64,000 bases of DNA from the NCBI GenBank assembly GCA_022402465.1, contig JAKRSH010000002.1, positions 1 through 64,000 on the forward strand, written 5' to 3'. Every line of letters begins with the position of its first letter. Position 1 is the stretch's first letter. Positions 1 to 8,549 of this stretch are shown here, one piece after another. The DNA is from Leptospiraceae bacterium. Its GTDB lineage: Bacteria; Spirochaetota; Leptospiria; Leptospirales; Leptospiraceae. The translations under genes and the position numbers were made by a program. The notes under the pieces are model-generated. The model was given only the letters and a program-made list of their open reading frames with translations, made no database searches and was not told where the DNA came from.

Positions 1-589
1 AACCTTTTTTACCTGAAACCATTCCAATTACTAGGCCGCCTACCAAAAGAAGAGTTCCTTTCCCAGTGAGAAGTTCATGAAGAATTTTGCCCCATCCCCC
101 ACCCTCAGAAGATTGGTCTGAATTTTTTTGGATTTTAATTATGAATAAGGCCATAATTATAGCGGGAACTTCCATGATAGCTAAGAGAGATGGCATAAAA
201 CCTTCGTAAGGCACTTGCAAAAGTTCCAAAAAAGCTGATCCTTCTGAAAATGTTACCGCGGAAACGGATCCAAAATGTGCGGCTATAGCAGCAGCATTCA
301 CTTTATCAAAATTCCCAAGTTTATGAAGGATAAAATAACTCCAAATTGGAATTACTGAACAAAGAACTATAGCAGAAAGACCAGGTCTCCAGAATTCCTC
401 TAGGCTTGTCTGGGATAATTTTACTCCTCCTTTAATGCCTATTGCAAAGAGAAGATAGACAGTCAGAGCTACATAAAACCCTTCTGGAAATTTCATATCG
501 CTTTTAACTACGGTAGCAAATATTCCAAGAAGAAATGCTAGCACCATGGGTGAACTGAGACTGGTTAATAAAGACTGAAGAACATCCAT
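1..589 (-). CDS. sbtA: SbtA-type Na+-dependent bicarbonate transporter, 3' end cut by window
   Basis: Translating the minus strand from the ATG at 589 gives a hydrophobic protein that begins MDVLQSLLTSLSSPMVLAFL and stays open to the window edge, so the C-terminal part is missing. It carries helices rich in Gly and Ala, the segment HFGSVSAVTFSEG and a PAIIMALFI helix, which are typical of the SbtA (DUF897) family of sodium/bicarbonate symporters in the inner membrane. A good ribosome site (AGGAG, seven bases upstream) supports the start. Cyanobacterial SbtA is gated by the PII-like protein SbtB; no sbtB is visible on the upstream side, and the downstream side lies outside the window. The family call is fairly secure; the substrate is inferred from the family. 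Confidence 0.8.
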   Translation of the reverse strand, partial: MDVLQSLLTSLSSPMVLAFLLGIFATVVKSDMKFPEGFYVALTVYLLFAIGIKGGVKLSQTSLEEFWRPGLSAIVLCSVIPIWSYFILHKLGNFDKVNAAAIAAHFGSVSAVTFSEGSAFLELLQVPYEGFMPSLLAIMEVPAIIMALFIIKIQKNSDQSSEGGGWGKILHELLTGKGTLLLVGGLVIGMVSGKKG

Positions 590-683
590 CTTACTCTCCT
601 AACTAATAATGGTATCAAGGTATTCTTGGGACGCTAGAATGTCAATATCTACACGAAGTATTTATCGTGAATGACTTTTCTTG

Positions 684-1475
684 CTAAGAATAAAGATTTT
701 CGGTGCTCAAACCTTCAAATATAGGCTTCGAAAATAGATATCCTTGGTAGTAACGAATTCCTAAGTCTCTCAAAGTTAAGAATTCTGCCTCTGTTTCAAT
801 CCCTTCCGCAATAACTAGAATATTCAATTTATTTGAAAGACTTACAATTGAATCAATTATAATCTTCTTAGCTGATGAAGTATCAACATCTCTTATTAAT
901 TCCATATCGATCTTCAAAAAATCAGGTTGAAATTTAGATAGTAGATTCAATCCAGAATAACCAGCACCGAAATCATCTATAGCAGTAAAAAATCCCTGTT
1001 TTTTGTAGGAATTAAAGATAGAAAGCAAATGATTCTGATCAACAATTTCCTCAGTTTCGGTCACCTCAAAAATGATCTGTTGGATAGGAAAACCAAATTC
1101 TTGGGATGCTTCTAAGGTAGCTTTAATGCATGTTTCTGGCTTATATACTGCATTTGGTAAGAAATTAATATTCAATTGGGTCTTCATCTCTAGCTTAGAA
1201 GCCATTTCTATTGCTTTTACACGACATGATTGATCAAAGGCATACTTATTTGTATCGTTGATTTGCTTAAAAACCCAACCAGCACCTTGGCCCTCTGGGC
1301 CTCGAACAAGAGCTTCATGGGAAAATATTTCTTTTTTATCTGCATCCCAAATCGGCTGAAAGGCCATAGAAATAGGAAATCCAAGACCATTTCCCTCTCT
1401 GCACTGCTTACAGCTTAGAGATTCGAAAGGTTTAGGAAATTGTATCGCTGACATATTTGAAAAAGGAACAGGCAT
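684..1475 (-). CDS. EAL-domain cyclic-di-GMP phosphodiesterase with N-terminal CxxC
   Basis: This 263-aa soluble protein is an almost bare EAL domain. The expected catalytic signatures are all visible: HEALVRG, NINFLPN, EVTETEE, the metal-binding AIDDFGAGYSGL, LKIDMELI, AEGIETEAEF and YYQGYLFSKP. Hydrolysis of c-di-GMP to pGpG is therefore likely. The first 35 residues hold a CKQC motif (residues 22-25) just before the QPIWD strand, a short cysteine module seen in a subfamily of EAL proteins and possibly metal-binding or redox-sensing. There is no transmembrane or GGDEF domain. It is divergent from the M23 peptidase gene, with about 115 bases between the start codons. Confidence 0.88.
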   Translation of the reverse strand: MPVPFSNMSAIQFPKPFESLSCKQCREGNGLGFPISMAFQPIWDADKKEIFSHEALVRGPEGQGAGWVFKQINDTNKYAFDQSCRVKAIEMASKLEMKTQLNINFLPNAVYKPETCIKATLEASQEFGFPIQQIIFEVTETEEIVDQNHLLSIFNSYKKQGFFTAIDDFGAGYSGLNLLSKFQPDFLKIDMELIRDVDTSSAKKIIIDSIVSLSNKLNILVIAEGIETEAEFLTLRDLGIRYYQGYLFSKPIFEGLSTENLYS

Positions 1476-1532
1476 AAATTAAGATTCCCCTATTGTGCTT
1501 AGGATTGTCCAGAGAAAAAACATGAAATGGGT

Positions 1533-1560
1533 TTGACTTTGGATAGAGGGCGGATATTTT
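1533..1560 (+). promoter_or_regulatory. Candidate sigma70-type promoter for the M23 peptidase gene
   Basis: TTGACT (1533-1538) is followed after 16 bases by TATTTT (1555-1560). Transcription would start near 1567, giving a leader of about 25 bases before the ATG at 1592. The match is by eye. It argues against the TTG at 1559 as the start codon, since that codon lies inside the proposed -10 box. Confidence 0.4.
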
Positions 1561-1591
1561 GGCAGTGCACAATAAAAAATTGGAGCAACAA

Positions 1592-2368
1592 ATGAAAAAT
1601 AAAATTAAAAGCTTAATTCTAGGTACAATTCTTGCTGTAGCAGCACTTTTTACCTACACCACATTCGCAGATTCTAAGAAAGAATTAACCATTTTAGATA
1701 ACCAATACATCCAATCCTATGAAGGAAAAGATGGAATCTGGATTACTGTCGGAAAGTCAAAGAACGCCCTCGAAAATATATTAGCAGAAAATCATACGAA
1801 TTACGATGAATTTCTCAAAATAAACCAACTTGAAAATACCAAGAAAATCCCGAATAATAGTCCTCTCTTCTTTCCTTATGGCGAAGCAAGACTCAGTGAA
1901 CTTGAACTTGAAGGCAAATCCAGAGAAGCCGTGCTTTCTGAACCAGACAAATTAGTCTGGCCTGTTATCATGGATAAAAATACTAAAATAACTTCTAGAA
2001 TTGGTAGAAGATGGCATAAGTTTCATACAGGGATAGATATAGCCTGTGTTCGAGGAAGTATCATTGTTGCTGCTGCTGATGGTGAAGTAACTGAGGCAGG
2101 TTGGCAAGGGCATTATGGAAAAATTGTAAAAATTTCCCATCCGCAAATCGCACAAACTGAAACTATTTATGCTCATAATACATATGTTATGGTAAAATCT
2201 GGAGATAGAGTAAAGAAAGGTCAGATCATTGCTTTCTCAGGAACCACTGGTAAATCTACAGGACCTCATTTACACTTTGAAGTGAGATACCAAAATATCT
2301 TCCTGAACCCGGAACATTTTCTGCCCGATTTCCCTGCTTCCTTGGAAGCAATCGCTCAACTGGATTAA
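1592..2368 (+). CDS. Secreted M23-family peptidase (LytM/peptidoglycan endopeptidase type)
   Basis: The start is placed at ATG 1592 because GGAG lies about 15 bases upstream of it (1573-1576) and the protein then opens with a clean signal peptide (MKNKIKSLILGTILAVAALF, cleavage near TFA-DS). The 258-aa product has a LysM-like middle (GKSKNALENILAENHTNYDEF) and a C-terminal M23 metallopeptidase domain with the zinc motifs HTGID and HLHFEVRY, plus the family stretch GHYGKIVKISHP. It should act in the periplasm on peptide cross-links of peptidoglycan, in cell separation or wall remodelling. Both zinc motifs are intact, so it is probably active rather than an EnvC-like regulator. Its stop overlaps the open frame of the following HAD gene. 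Confidence 0.85.
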   Translation: MKNKIKSLILGTILAVAALFTYTTFADSKKELTILDNQYIQSYEGKDGIWITVGKSKNALENILAENHTNYDEFLKINQLENTKKIPNNSPLFFPYGEARLSELELEGKSREAVLSEPDKLVWPVIMDKNTKITSRIGRRWHKFHTGIDIACVRGSIIVAAADGEVTEAGWQGHYGKIVKISHPQIAQTETIYAHNTYVMVKSGDRVKKGQIIAFSGTTGKSTGPHLHFEVRYQNIFLNPEHFLPDFPASLEAIAQLD

Positions 2369-3194
2369 ATCCCTGGTTCCCAGAGCCTGGTCAGATCTTA
2401 TTCCAATCTGGGAGAAATTACTTCAATCTTCTCCCGGTTTAATCGCTGTTGATTTTGACAATACATTTGTTAGAGGAGATTTTGGAGAAAAAGTTATGCA
2501 TGCGCTATTGCAAGCTGGCTATCCTCAGAATTCTACTTTAGAAAGACTTCCCTACTCTCAACTTTTTCGCAATCCCATACAAGCAGAAAAAATTCATTCT
2601 GATTCCATTCTTAATAAGAACAATGATTGGTACAATTTGTGTTTAGAAGAATACAACACTGTATATGAAAAATTAGGACTTGGACCTTCTTATAGATGGA
2701 CATCTTTTTTATTTAGTACTTGGAAAGAAAAAGATTTTAAAATTTTTGCACGAGAAATTTGGTTGCAAAATTTAGAAAGTTCTAAATTAAATTCCAGTTA
2801 TGTGCATCCAAGGTCGCCTCTTCTTGAACTTCTCCTGGAGTTCAAGAAATCAAAATGGAACATAAAAATTATTACTGCTAGCCCTACTTGGGCAATTCAA
2901 GTAACTACCCCAGAACTAGGATTAGATGAATCAGATGTCTTTGGAATGAATCTTGTAATGAAGAATGATCAAACAACTTCTGAAATCATTGAACCCTATC
3001 CCTATGGTGAAGGTAAGGTGGAGACTATACTTAAGAATTTTGGACAAATGCCAGATATAGCCTTTGGAGATACGATCAATGATTTTCCTATGTTGAAAGC
3101 AGCGAGTCGACTAGGTGTATTGTTTGATAGAGGTAATTCAGAACTTAACAAAATCTGTAGAGATAATAATATTCATGTCCATGACTGGATCTAA
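2364..3194 (+). CDS. HAD-superfamily phosphatase (phosphoserine phosphatase-like) with non-canonical start
   Basis: All HAD motifs are present: motif I VDFDNTFVRGD, motif II IITASP, a motif III lysine in GEGKVETI, and motif IV FGDTINDFPM. The type is that of SerB-like small-molecule phosphatases. Motif I lies upstream of the first ATG in frame (2496), so that ATG cannot be the start. Between the preceding in-frame TGA (2304) and 2496 there is no ATG, GTG or TTG codon. The listed start is the ATT at 2364, which overlaps the stop of the M23 gene; CTG at 2373 or a frameshift from the M23 frame are alternatives. The substrate is unknown. The end overlaps the start of the next gene. Confidence 0.7.
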   Translation: MKSLVPRAWSDLIPIWEKLLQSSPGLIAVDFDNTFVRGDFGEKVMHALLQAGYPQNSTLERLPYSQLFRNPIQAEKIHSDSILNKNNDWYNLCLEEYNTVYEKLGLGPSYRWTSFLFSTWKEKDFKIFAREIWLQNLESSKLNSSYVHPRSPLLELLLEFKKSKWNIKIITASPTWAIQVTTPELGLDESDVFGMNLVMKNDQTTSEIIEPYPYGEGKVETILKNFGQMPDIAFGDTINDFPMLKAASRLGVLFDRGNSELNKICRDNNIHVHDWI

Positions 3195-3882
3195 TCAAAC
3201 CAAGAAAGTAAAGGTCTATATAGTCTCACTGCCAATAGGAAATGATGCTGATCTAAGCTTCCGTGCAAAAGACATTCTTGAAACAGCCGATCTTTTGATC
3301 GGTGAAGAGAGTAAATTTCTCTCTGCATTTTTAAAAAGAATTGGGATTTCAAGAAAATTTGTTCTTTATAATGAACATAGCAATGAAGAAGATTTTCAAG
3401 AACTACTACAACTCATACGAAACTCAAAAGTGGTTGCCTTTGTTTCGGATGCCGGACTTCCCAATCTTGAAGACCCTGGGCGTTCACTTATTCCCAAATT
3501 ATATGACTCAGGTTTTGAATTGGATTTCTGTCCTGGTGCCTCCTCTCTTGATGCTGGACTTGCTCTTTGTGGTTTCTCTACACGTCCTTTCACTTTTGTT
3601 GGGCTTCTCCCCAGGGAACCTGAAATTCGCAAGCAAGAACTTACAAAATACCTAAAACTGAATCATACGCTTGTTATACTAGAAACTCCCTACAGGTATA
3701 AAAAAATCATTGAAGACCTTGTCCCTTTCCTAAATAAGAATTCCAACCGAAGAATTTTTTTAGGACTTCATCTGACGCATCCTAGGGAGCAATGGATGTA
3801 TAGAGGAAAAATCGAAAACTTGATTCCCCTTCTGGAACAATTGCCCAAGGCACCTCCTATCATCCTCATCGAAGGAAAATAA
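3175..3882 (+). CDS. RsmI-like SAM-dependent methyltransferase (tetrapyrrole methylase fold)
   Basis: The 235-aa product has the tetrapyrrole-methylase fold of RsmI, the enzyme that 2'-O-methylates C1402 of 16S rRNA. Visible signatures are the N-terminal [33 protein letters not shown], the [16 protein letters not shown] loop and [10 protein letters not shown]. It is shorter than classical RsmI (usually about 280 aa) and has GEES where RsmI has AEDTR, so it belongs to the compact paralogue group whose target is less certain. ATGs at 3175 and 3181 are both possible; each overlaps the end of the HAD gene, which suggests translational coupling. Confidence 0.75.
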   Translation: MSMTGSNQTKKVKVYIVSLPIGNDADLSFRAKDILETADLLIGEESKFLSAFLKRIGISRKFVLYNEHSNEEDFQELLQLIRNSKVVAFVSDAGLPNLEDPGRSLIPKLYDSGFELDFCPGASSLDAGLALCGFSTRPFTFVGLLPREPEIRKQELTKYLKLNHTLVILETPYRYKKIIEDLVPFLNKNSNRRIFLGLHLTHPREQWMYRGKIENLIPLLEQLPKAPPIILIEGK

Positions 3883-3970
3883 TTTCCAAAATAACTTCCC
3901 AAGAAAGTTGAATAGCTTACTATATTCTTTTTTGCTTGTATGCTTATCCGTTATATTGGATATTGGTTCC

Positions 3971-4591
3971 ATGGTTGGACAAAATCTAGAGAATAAAGAC
4001 GAAGATTCTATGAAAGAATTGGACGGCGATTATATAACAGATGTCGTCAAAGAGAATTTAAAAGTTATCCGCCATACAAAAGGTCTTTCTTTAGATAAAC
4101 TTGCATCCAGGTGTGGTGTGAGCCGAGCCATGCTTTCCCAAATAGAACAGGGCAAATCGGTCCCAACTATAGCGGTTCTTTGGAAGATCGCAAATGGTCT
4201 GAATGTTCCCTTCAGTGAACTTTTAAAAGAAAAAAGACAAGAAGGAGTTTATTTGCTCAAAGCAGAAAATTCCAAAATGCTCTTTTCTAGTTCTAAGGTA
4301 TTTTCATCAAGAGCCTTATTTCCTTTTAATGGAAATCGAAAGTCTGAATTTTATGAATTAGTTCTTAAGCCAGGTGGGATAGAAGTAGCTGAACCCCACC
4401 AAACTGGTACTGTAGAAAACATAGTTGTTGTTAGTGGCAAGCTAAGACTACGCGTTGGAGACCAGGTAGTGGAACTAGATCCTAAAGATGCAGTTTACTT
4501 TCGTGCAGATGTAGCACACGAGTATTCAAATCCAACTGACCAGGAAACGATTATGTATTTAGTGATGGACTACACTGAGGAAGTCGGTTAA
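3971..4591 (+). CDS. XRE-family regulator with C-terminal cupin domain
   Basis: The protein has an N-terminal helix-turn-helix of the XRE/Cro type ([19 protein letters not shown], then [20 protein letters not shown]) and a C-terminal small cupin barrel ([28 protein letters not shown]). This architecture is common in one-component regulators such as the PuuR and SutR groups, where the cupin senses a small ligand. The ATG at 3971 is chosen because the longer frame from 3908 adds only a hydrophobic stretch unlike a regulator; ATG 4010 is also possible. The ligand and target genes are unknown. It directly precedes prmA. Confidence 0.8.
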   Translation: MVGQNLENKDEDSMKELDGDYITDVVKENLKVIRHTKGLSLDKLASRCGVSRAMLSQIEQGKSVPTIAVLWKIANGLNVPFSELLKEKRQEGVYLLKAENSKMLFSSSKVFSSRALFPFNGNRKSEFYELVLKPGGIEVAEPHQTGTVENIVVVSGKLRLRVGDQVVELDPKDAVYFRADVAHEYSNPTDQETIMYLVMDYTEEVG

Positions 4592-4601
4592 TTATTCTAT
4601 T

Positions 4602-5522
4602 GTGCTATACAAAGAAATAAAAATCCAAATCAACAAAGATTTTGAACCAGACCTATCCAACTTTTTAGAAAGCCTACAACTACCTGGTTATTACGAAATT
4701 CTTTTTGATTCCAGTATACCCAAAGTTGAAGATGCAATTCTAAGGGAAAATACAAATTTACGTGCCTATCTTAATTCAGATGATCCCATCTCTGAAATAA
4801 AAATCCTCATTTATCTCAAAGCAATTTGTCCTGATTCCTTTGTGATGGAATCTCGCGAAATTGAAACCAGAGAATATGAAGAGGCATACAAAGAATTCTA
4901 TAAACCTTTTCAAGTTGGAAATGTTTGGATAATACCAATTTGGGAGAAAGAGTCAAAGTTAGTTGAAGATATACTTTCAAGAAGAGAAATACCTTTGTAT
5001 CTTAATCCTGGCGTAGCATTCGGAACAGGACACCATGAAACCACTCAAATGATTGTGGAAAGATTGCAGAACTTAGATATAAAAGATAAGACGATCTTGG
5101 ATCTTGGCACTGGTTCAGGAATCTTATCCTTATTAGCTGGTCTTCTTGGAGCAAAATCAATTTTTTCTCTAGATATAGACCCAAATGCGGTTAAGGCTGC
5201 CCTATCGAATTGGAAGGAAAATTTATATCCTTATCCAACAATATTTGAAGCAGAAGAATCTGGTTTTGATAATCCTAGAGTTTTTAATCAAAAATATGAT
5301 TTGACTTTAGCAAATATTACATTCGCTGTCTTGTCTCAGAATATCAATCATTTGGCAAGAATCAATTGTAAGCATTTTATCTTCAGTGGTGTTATTACCG
5401 AGAAGAAGGAAGAATTTCTTAAATTGCTTTCAGAAAAAATGCCTGGTGACTTAATAGATGCTAAGTCTAAAAATGGTTGGGAAAGAATTGAATGGATGAG
5501 AAAAAATTCTAACTTGATGTAA
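4602..5522 (+). CDS. prmA: Ribosomal protein L11 methyltransferase family
   Basis: This 306-aa class I SAM-dependent methyltransferase carries the PrmA signature GTGHHETTQMIVE and the SAM loop ILDLGTGSGILSLL, with the acidic LDIDPNAVKAA strand end and an NIT-type catalytic loop (LANITFAVLS). PrmA trimethylates ribosomal protein L11 in the cytoplasm. The N-terminal 110 residues are divergent, as usual for the substrate-recognition domain. The start is GTG, ten bases after the XRE-cupin stop, so the two genes are likely co-transcribed. Confidence 0.85.
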   Translation: MLYKEIKIQINKDFEPDLSNFLESLQLPGYYEILFDSSIPKVEDAILRENTNLRAYLNSDDPISEIKILIYLKAICPDSFVMESREIETREYEEAYKEFYKPFQVGNVWIIPIWEKESKLVEDILSRREIPLYLNPGVAFGTGHHETTQMIVERLQNLDIKDKTILDLGTGSGILSLLAGLLGAKSIFSLDIDPNAVKAALSNWKENLYPYPTIFEAEESGFDNPRVFNQKYDLTLANITFAVLSQNINHLARINCKHFIFSGVITEKKEEFLKLLSEKMPGDLIDAKSKNGWERIEWMRKNSNLM

Positions 5523-5562
5523 CCTAAGGTTGTAGAATCCGAATACTAAAGAAAGTAAAATT

Positions 5563-6828
5563 ATGAATCTACTCTACAAAATATTTGGACACCCTAAGAA
5601 GACCAGTCTCGAAAATCGACTTTTCAATTACATTACCTTAGTAAATGGAATTTTAAATATCATTGGATCTTTCTTTGTATTTTATCTTCCCAATGCCTGG
5701 TTTATTTTTGGAATTACATTTGGTTCCGGAATCCTCTTTGTAATTTATTACTTTATTTCTAGATACAAATCATATTCTGAAAGTTTATTCTGGCCATTTA
5801 CAATTACCTTATTGTCTTTTTTGTCCATTAATTGGGTTACGAATGCAGGGAGTTTAGGAGGTTCTCATTATTACTTTATTCCAGCCTTAGTGATTTCAAC
5901 AATTATCATGAGGCATCATAGAATCATATATGTGTATCTGGTCTATATGCTACTAGTTGGGTTCCTATTCACGCTCGAGCACAATTATCCAGAATTAATT
6001 ACAAATCATACCAACGCAGAAGAAAGGTTCCAAGATGCTGCTGGCAATTATATTTTTGTTTTACTTCTAAATGGTTTACTCATCTTTATTCTTGTTCGAA
6101 ATCTGAATTCAGAACGTGATAAATCTGAAGGCTTGTTGCTAAATATTTTACCATTTTCAGTTGCAGAAGAATTAAAATCGAATGATATTGTGCAACCTAA
6201 AAGCTATGAATCTGTTTCCGTTCTATTTACAGATATGGCAGGCTTTACTAAGATTTCTGAGACTATGACACCAGAAGAATTGATTTATGAATTAGATGAA
6301 ATATTTTCTGAGTTTGATCGAATCACTGAAAAATATAAACTAGAGAAAATCAAAACAATTGGTGATTCCTATATGGCTGTTTCAGGTCTACCACAAGAAA
6401 ATACAAACCATGCCGTTAATGCGGTTTTATGTTCTTTAGAAATTGTCTCTTATATGAGAGAGCATAAACAAAAAAGAGAGGCCTTAGGTAAAGCCTGTTG
6501 GGAATTGAGATTGGGAATTCACTCAGGTAAGGTAGTTGCTGGAGTTGTTGGTAAGAACAAGTTCGCATATGACATTTGGGGTGATACTGTGAATACAGCA
6601 AGTCGCTTGGAATCTAGTGGTCTTGTGGGGCAAGTTAATATTTCAAGTTCAACCTTTGATAGAGTCAAAGATTTTTTTTATTGCGAGAATAGGGGAAACA
6701 TTTCAGCAAAGAACAAAGGTGAAATACAAATGTATTTAGTTCATGGATTGAAAAAAGAATACAGATTGAACGAAAATGTATATGAGATAAATGAAGAATT
6801 TAGAAAAATGATGGATCTAAGTTCATAA
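5563..6828 (+). CDS. Membrane-bound class III adenylate cyclase
   Basis: The N-terminal 185 residues form about six transmembrane helices with no recognisable sensor domain; the C-terminal half is a class III nucleotide cyclase. Metal-binding aspartates are in LFTDMAGFTK and IGDSYMAVSG, the adenine-selecting lysine is in KIKTIGD, the second purine-specifying residue is the Asp of YDIWGD, and the transition-state Asn and Arg are in TVNTASR. Lys plus Asp at the purine positions points to cAMP rather than cGMP. A stand-alone cNMP-binding protein is encoded at 41284. The gene stands alone, about 40 bases from each neighbour. Confidence 0.88.
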   Translation: MNLLYKIFGHPKKTSLENRLFNYITLVNGILNIIGSFFVFYLPNAWFIFGITFGSGILFVIYYFISRYKSYSESLFWPFTITLLSFLSINWVTNAGSLGGSHYYFIPALVISTIIMRHHRIIYVYLVYMLLVGFLFTLEHNYPELITNHTNAEERFQDAAGNYIFVLLLNGLLIFILVRNLNSERDKSEGLLLNILPFSVAEELKSNDIVQPKSYESVSVLFTDMAGFTKISETMTPEELIYELDEIFSEFDRITEKYKLEKIKTIGDSYMAVSGLPQENTNHAVNAVLCSLEIVSYMREHKQKREALGKACWELRLGIHSGKVVAGVVGKNKFAYDIWGDTVNTASRLESSGLVGQVNISSSTFDRVKDFFYCENRGNISAKNKGEIQMYLVHGLKKEYRLNENVYEINEEFRKMMDLSS

Positions 6829-6866
6829 TTTTACCAATTTAAATTTACTCTTATCTATAAGTGTAA

Positions 6867-7778
6867 ATGATTATATCTATGAAATATTTTATTGGCGATA
6901 TAAAAAGGTGGAAATCTTTTGCTAAGCTTGTTCTGGCTATCAACATTATAATACTTTCAAATCTAATTGCCTGTTCTTACCCCTCAGATATACACAATAA
7001 TCCGGATAAGATTAAAGAAGCATTTGAAAAGAATAATGTATCTCCTATTTATGAAAAATGCAACTACAATCAAAAAATTATTGCTTACACTGAAACCAGA
7101 CTACTCTCACCTAACTCAAATAAGACAATTCTAGTTTTCATTCATGGCTCCCCTGGTTCATGGGATAATTTTCTATTCTTTTTAAAAAATACGGAATTAC
7201 TGAAACAAACAAGCATGATGTCTTTTGATCGTTTAGGGTATGGTAGATCAAATCCAGGAGAACCTGAAGTATCTCTCTACAATCAAGCCCATGCTATAGC
7301 AGAATGTTTAATCAGTAAACATCCTAATTCTGATTGGATTCTAGTAGGCCATTCTTATGGAGGTCCTGTTGCGAGTAAGATAGCTATGGATTTTCCCAAG
7401 GAAACGAAACATTTAGTTTTGGTTGCGGCTTCTATAGATCCACAACTAGAAAAAAAAGAATGGTTTAACTATGTAGCAGAATGGTTGGTGATTCAATGGA
7501 TTCTTCCCCAAGAATTGATTACTTCGAATGTGGAAATCTTAGAATTAAAAAATGAATTAGAAACTATTCAACCGGATTGGCACAAAATTAAATCACCAAC
7601 AACGATAGTGCATGGAGAAAAGGATACTTTAGTTCCTTTTGCGAATGTAAAATTTGCCAAAGATCATTTAGTAAATTCTAAAATTGAGTACATCCTAAAT
7701 CCGGAATGGAACCATTTCATTCCATGGAATCAAAAAGAGATTCTTTTGAAAGCTCTGGATAAAATCTTACAAAATTAA
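6867..7778 (+). CDS. Putative lipoprotein alpha/beta hydrolase
   Basis: The 303-aa protein begins with a basic stretch and a hydrophobic segment ending in a lipobox-like LIAC, so it may be a lipid-anchored exported enzyme. The body is an alpha/beta hydrolase: oxyanion region IHGSPGSWDNF, nucleophile elbow VGHSYGGP (Ser), acid in HGEKDTLVPF and base in PEWNHFIPW, giving a complete Ser-Asp-His triad. Substrate is unknown; esterases and haloalkane or epoxide hydrolase relatives share this fold. An internal ATG at 6879 is an equally good start, as neither has a clear ribosome site. Confidence 0.75.
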   Translation: MIISMKYFIGDIKRWKSFAKLVLAINIIILSNLIACSYPSDIHNNPDKIKEAFEKNNVSPIYEKCNYNQKIIAYTETRLLSPNSNKTILVFIHGSPGSWDNFLFFLKNTELLKQTSMMSFDRLGYGRSNPGEPEVSLYNQAHAIAECLISKHPNSDWILVGHSYGGPVASKIAMDFPKETKHLVLVAASIDPQLEKKEWFNYVAEWLVIQWILPQELITSNVEILELKNELETIQPDWHKIKSPTTIVHGEKDTLVPFANVKFAKDHLVNSKIEYILNPEWNHFIPWNQKEILLKALDKILQN

Positions 7779-7985
7779 ATTTTGATTATACGTAAATTTT
7801 TATCACAAATGATACTATCATACAATCTTAGAAGCAGCTCTTTAAAAAATAATTGGATGATATAAATTGAAATGAGATCTAAGATAGTTCAACAAGCCAG
7901 AGAAAAAGGGAAAAACACATAAAAAAGTCCACCACTTAAAGCTTAAGCAGTGGACTTAAGGACTAAAATTCTTATTTTCTTAGAA
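7779..7985. other. Intergenic region between convergent genes
   Basis: I see no convincing gene here. A 16-codon frame at 7872-7922 has no ribosome site and is probably chance. The only clear structure is the hairpin at 7921-7957, described separately. Confidence 0.6.
7921..7957 (-). terminator. Rho-independent terminator of the cox operon
   Basis: The arms AAGTCCAC (7925-7932) and GTGGACTT (7950-7957) pair perfectly. An inner CTTAA/TTAAG pair follows after a two-base mismatch. Read on the minus strand, the stem is followed by a run of six T, as expected for a terminator downstream of coxD. Confidence 0.8.
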
Positions 7986-8540
7986 TTAGAATCCAGCTGA
8001 TGGTAAAATTCTTGAGATAATATCTCCCATAGTAAACGCAAACAGCAACATTAGAAAGAAAAACCCAGAAAGGAAAATCACTCTATTCATCATGTTGTCA
8101 TACTTTAAGTGCATAAAATAAAGTAATACAAAGGTAGCTTTCGCAGTTGCAACGAGCATTGCAATAACCATGTTCAAAGAACCAAAATCAAAATTAGCAA
8201 CATAAACAGTGATAACAGTTCCAACTATTAAACCTAAAAATACATAGATATAGGTTTTAGTAGAAATGATATGGTGCTCATTGGAGTCAGGTTTTGCATT
8301 GTCTATCCACATAGGGCTATCATCATCAGCATGAACATCTTGTTTGAAAATCTTAGCAAGGGGTATTTCTTTAATCTTCCCTGCCTTAGATAAATCCAAA
8401 AATTGTCCTGCCCAGTTCGCAATAAATGCAAATACTGTAGTGGATGCAATACCAGGTGCAAAGATTCCGAAAGCCAAAACTGGTGTTAATACACAGAATA
8501 TTGCAATAAAATACAATCCGTAATTTATGATAATTTCCAT
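7986..8540 (-). CDS. coxD: Cytochrome c oxidase subunit IV (prokaryotic type)
   Basis: This is the last gene of the oxidase operon, ten bases after coxC. The C-terminal 95 residues show the three-helix COX4_pro pattern, including TAKATFVLLYFMHLKYD, the most recognisable element of bacterial subunit IV. At 184 aa it is longer than the usual 95-110 aa, because one or two extra N-terminal helices and a charged loop precede the domain. The subunit is structural, in the inner membrane, and stabilises the catalytic core. Confidence 0.82.
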   Translation of the reverse strand: MEIIINYGLYFIAIFCVLTPVLAFGIFAPGIASTTVFAFIANWAGQFLDLSKAGKIKEIPLAKIFKQDVHADDDSPMWIDNAKPDSNEHHIISTKTYIYVFLGLIVGTVITVYVANFDFGSLNMVIAMLVATAKATFVLLYFMHLKYDNMMNRVIFLSGFFFLMLLFAFTMGDIISRILPSAGF

Positions 8541-8549
8541 ACTAATTCC

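Noticed and set aside
1559-1591. TTG at 1559 as start of the M23 gene
   Set aside because: It falls inside a likely -10 box, and the ATG at 1592 has a ribosome site and a proper signal peptide.
3115-3174. Longer start for the RsmI-like gene at 3115
   Set aside because: It would overlap the HAD gene by 80 bases and add residues unlike the family N terminus.
7872-7922. 16-codon frame between the hydrolase and coxD
   Set aside because: No ribosome site, too short, and ends in the terminator region.
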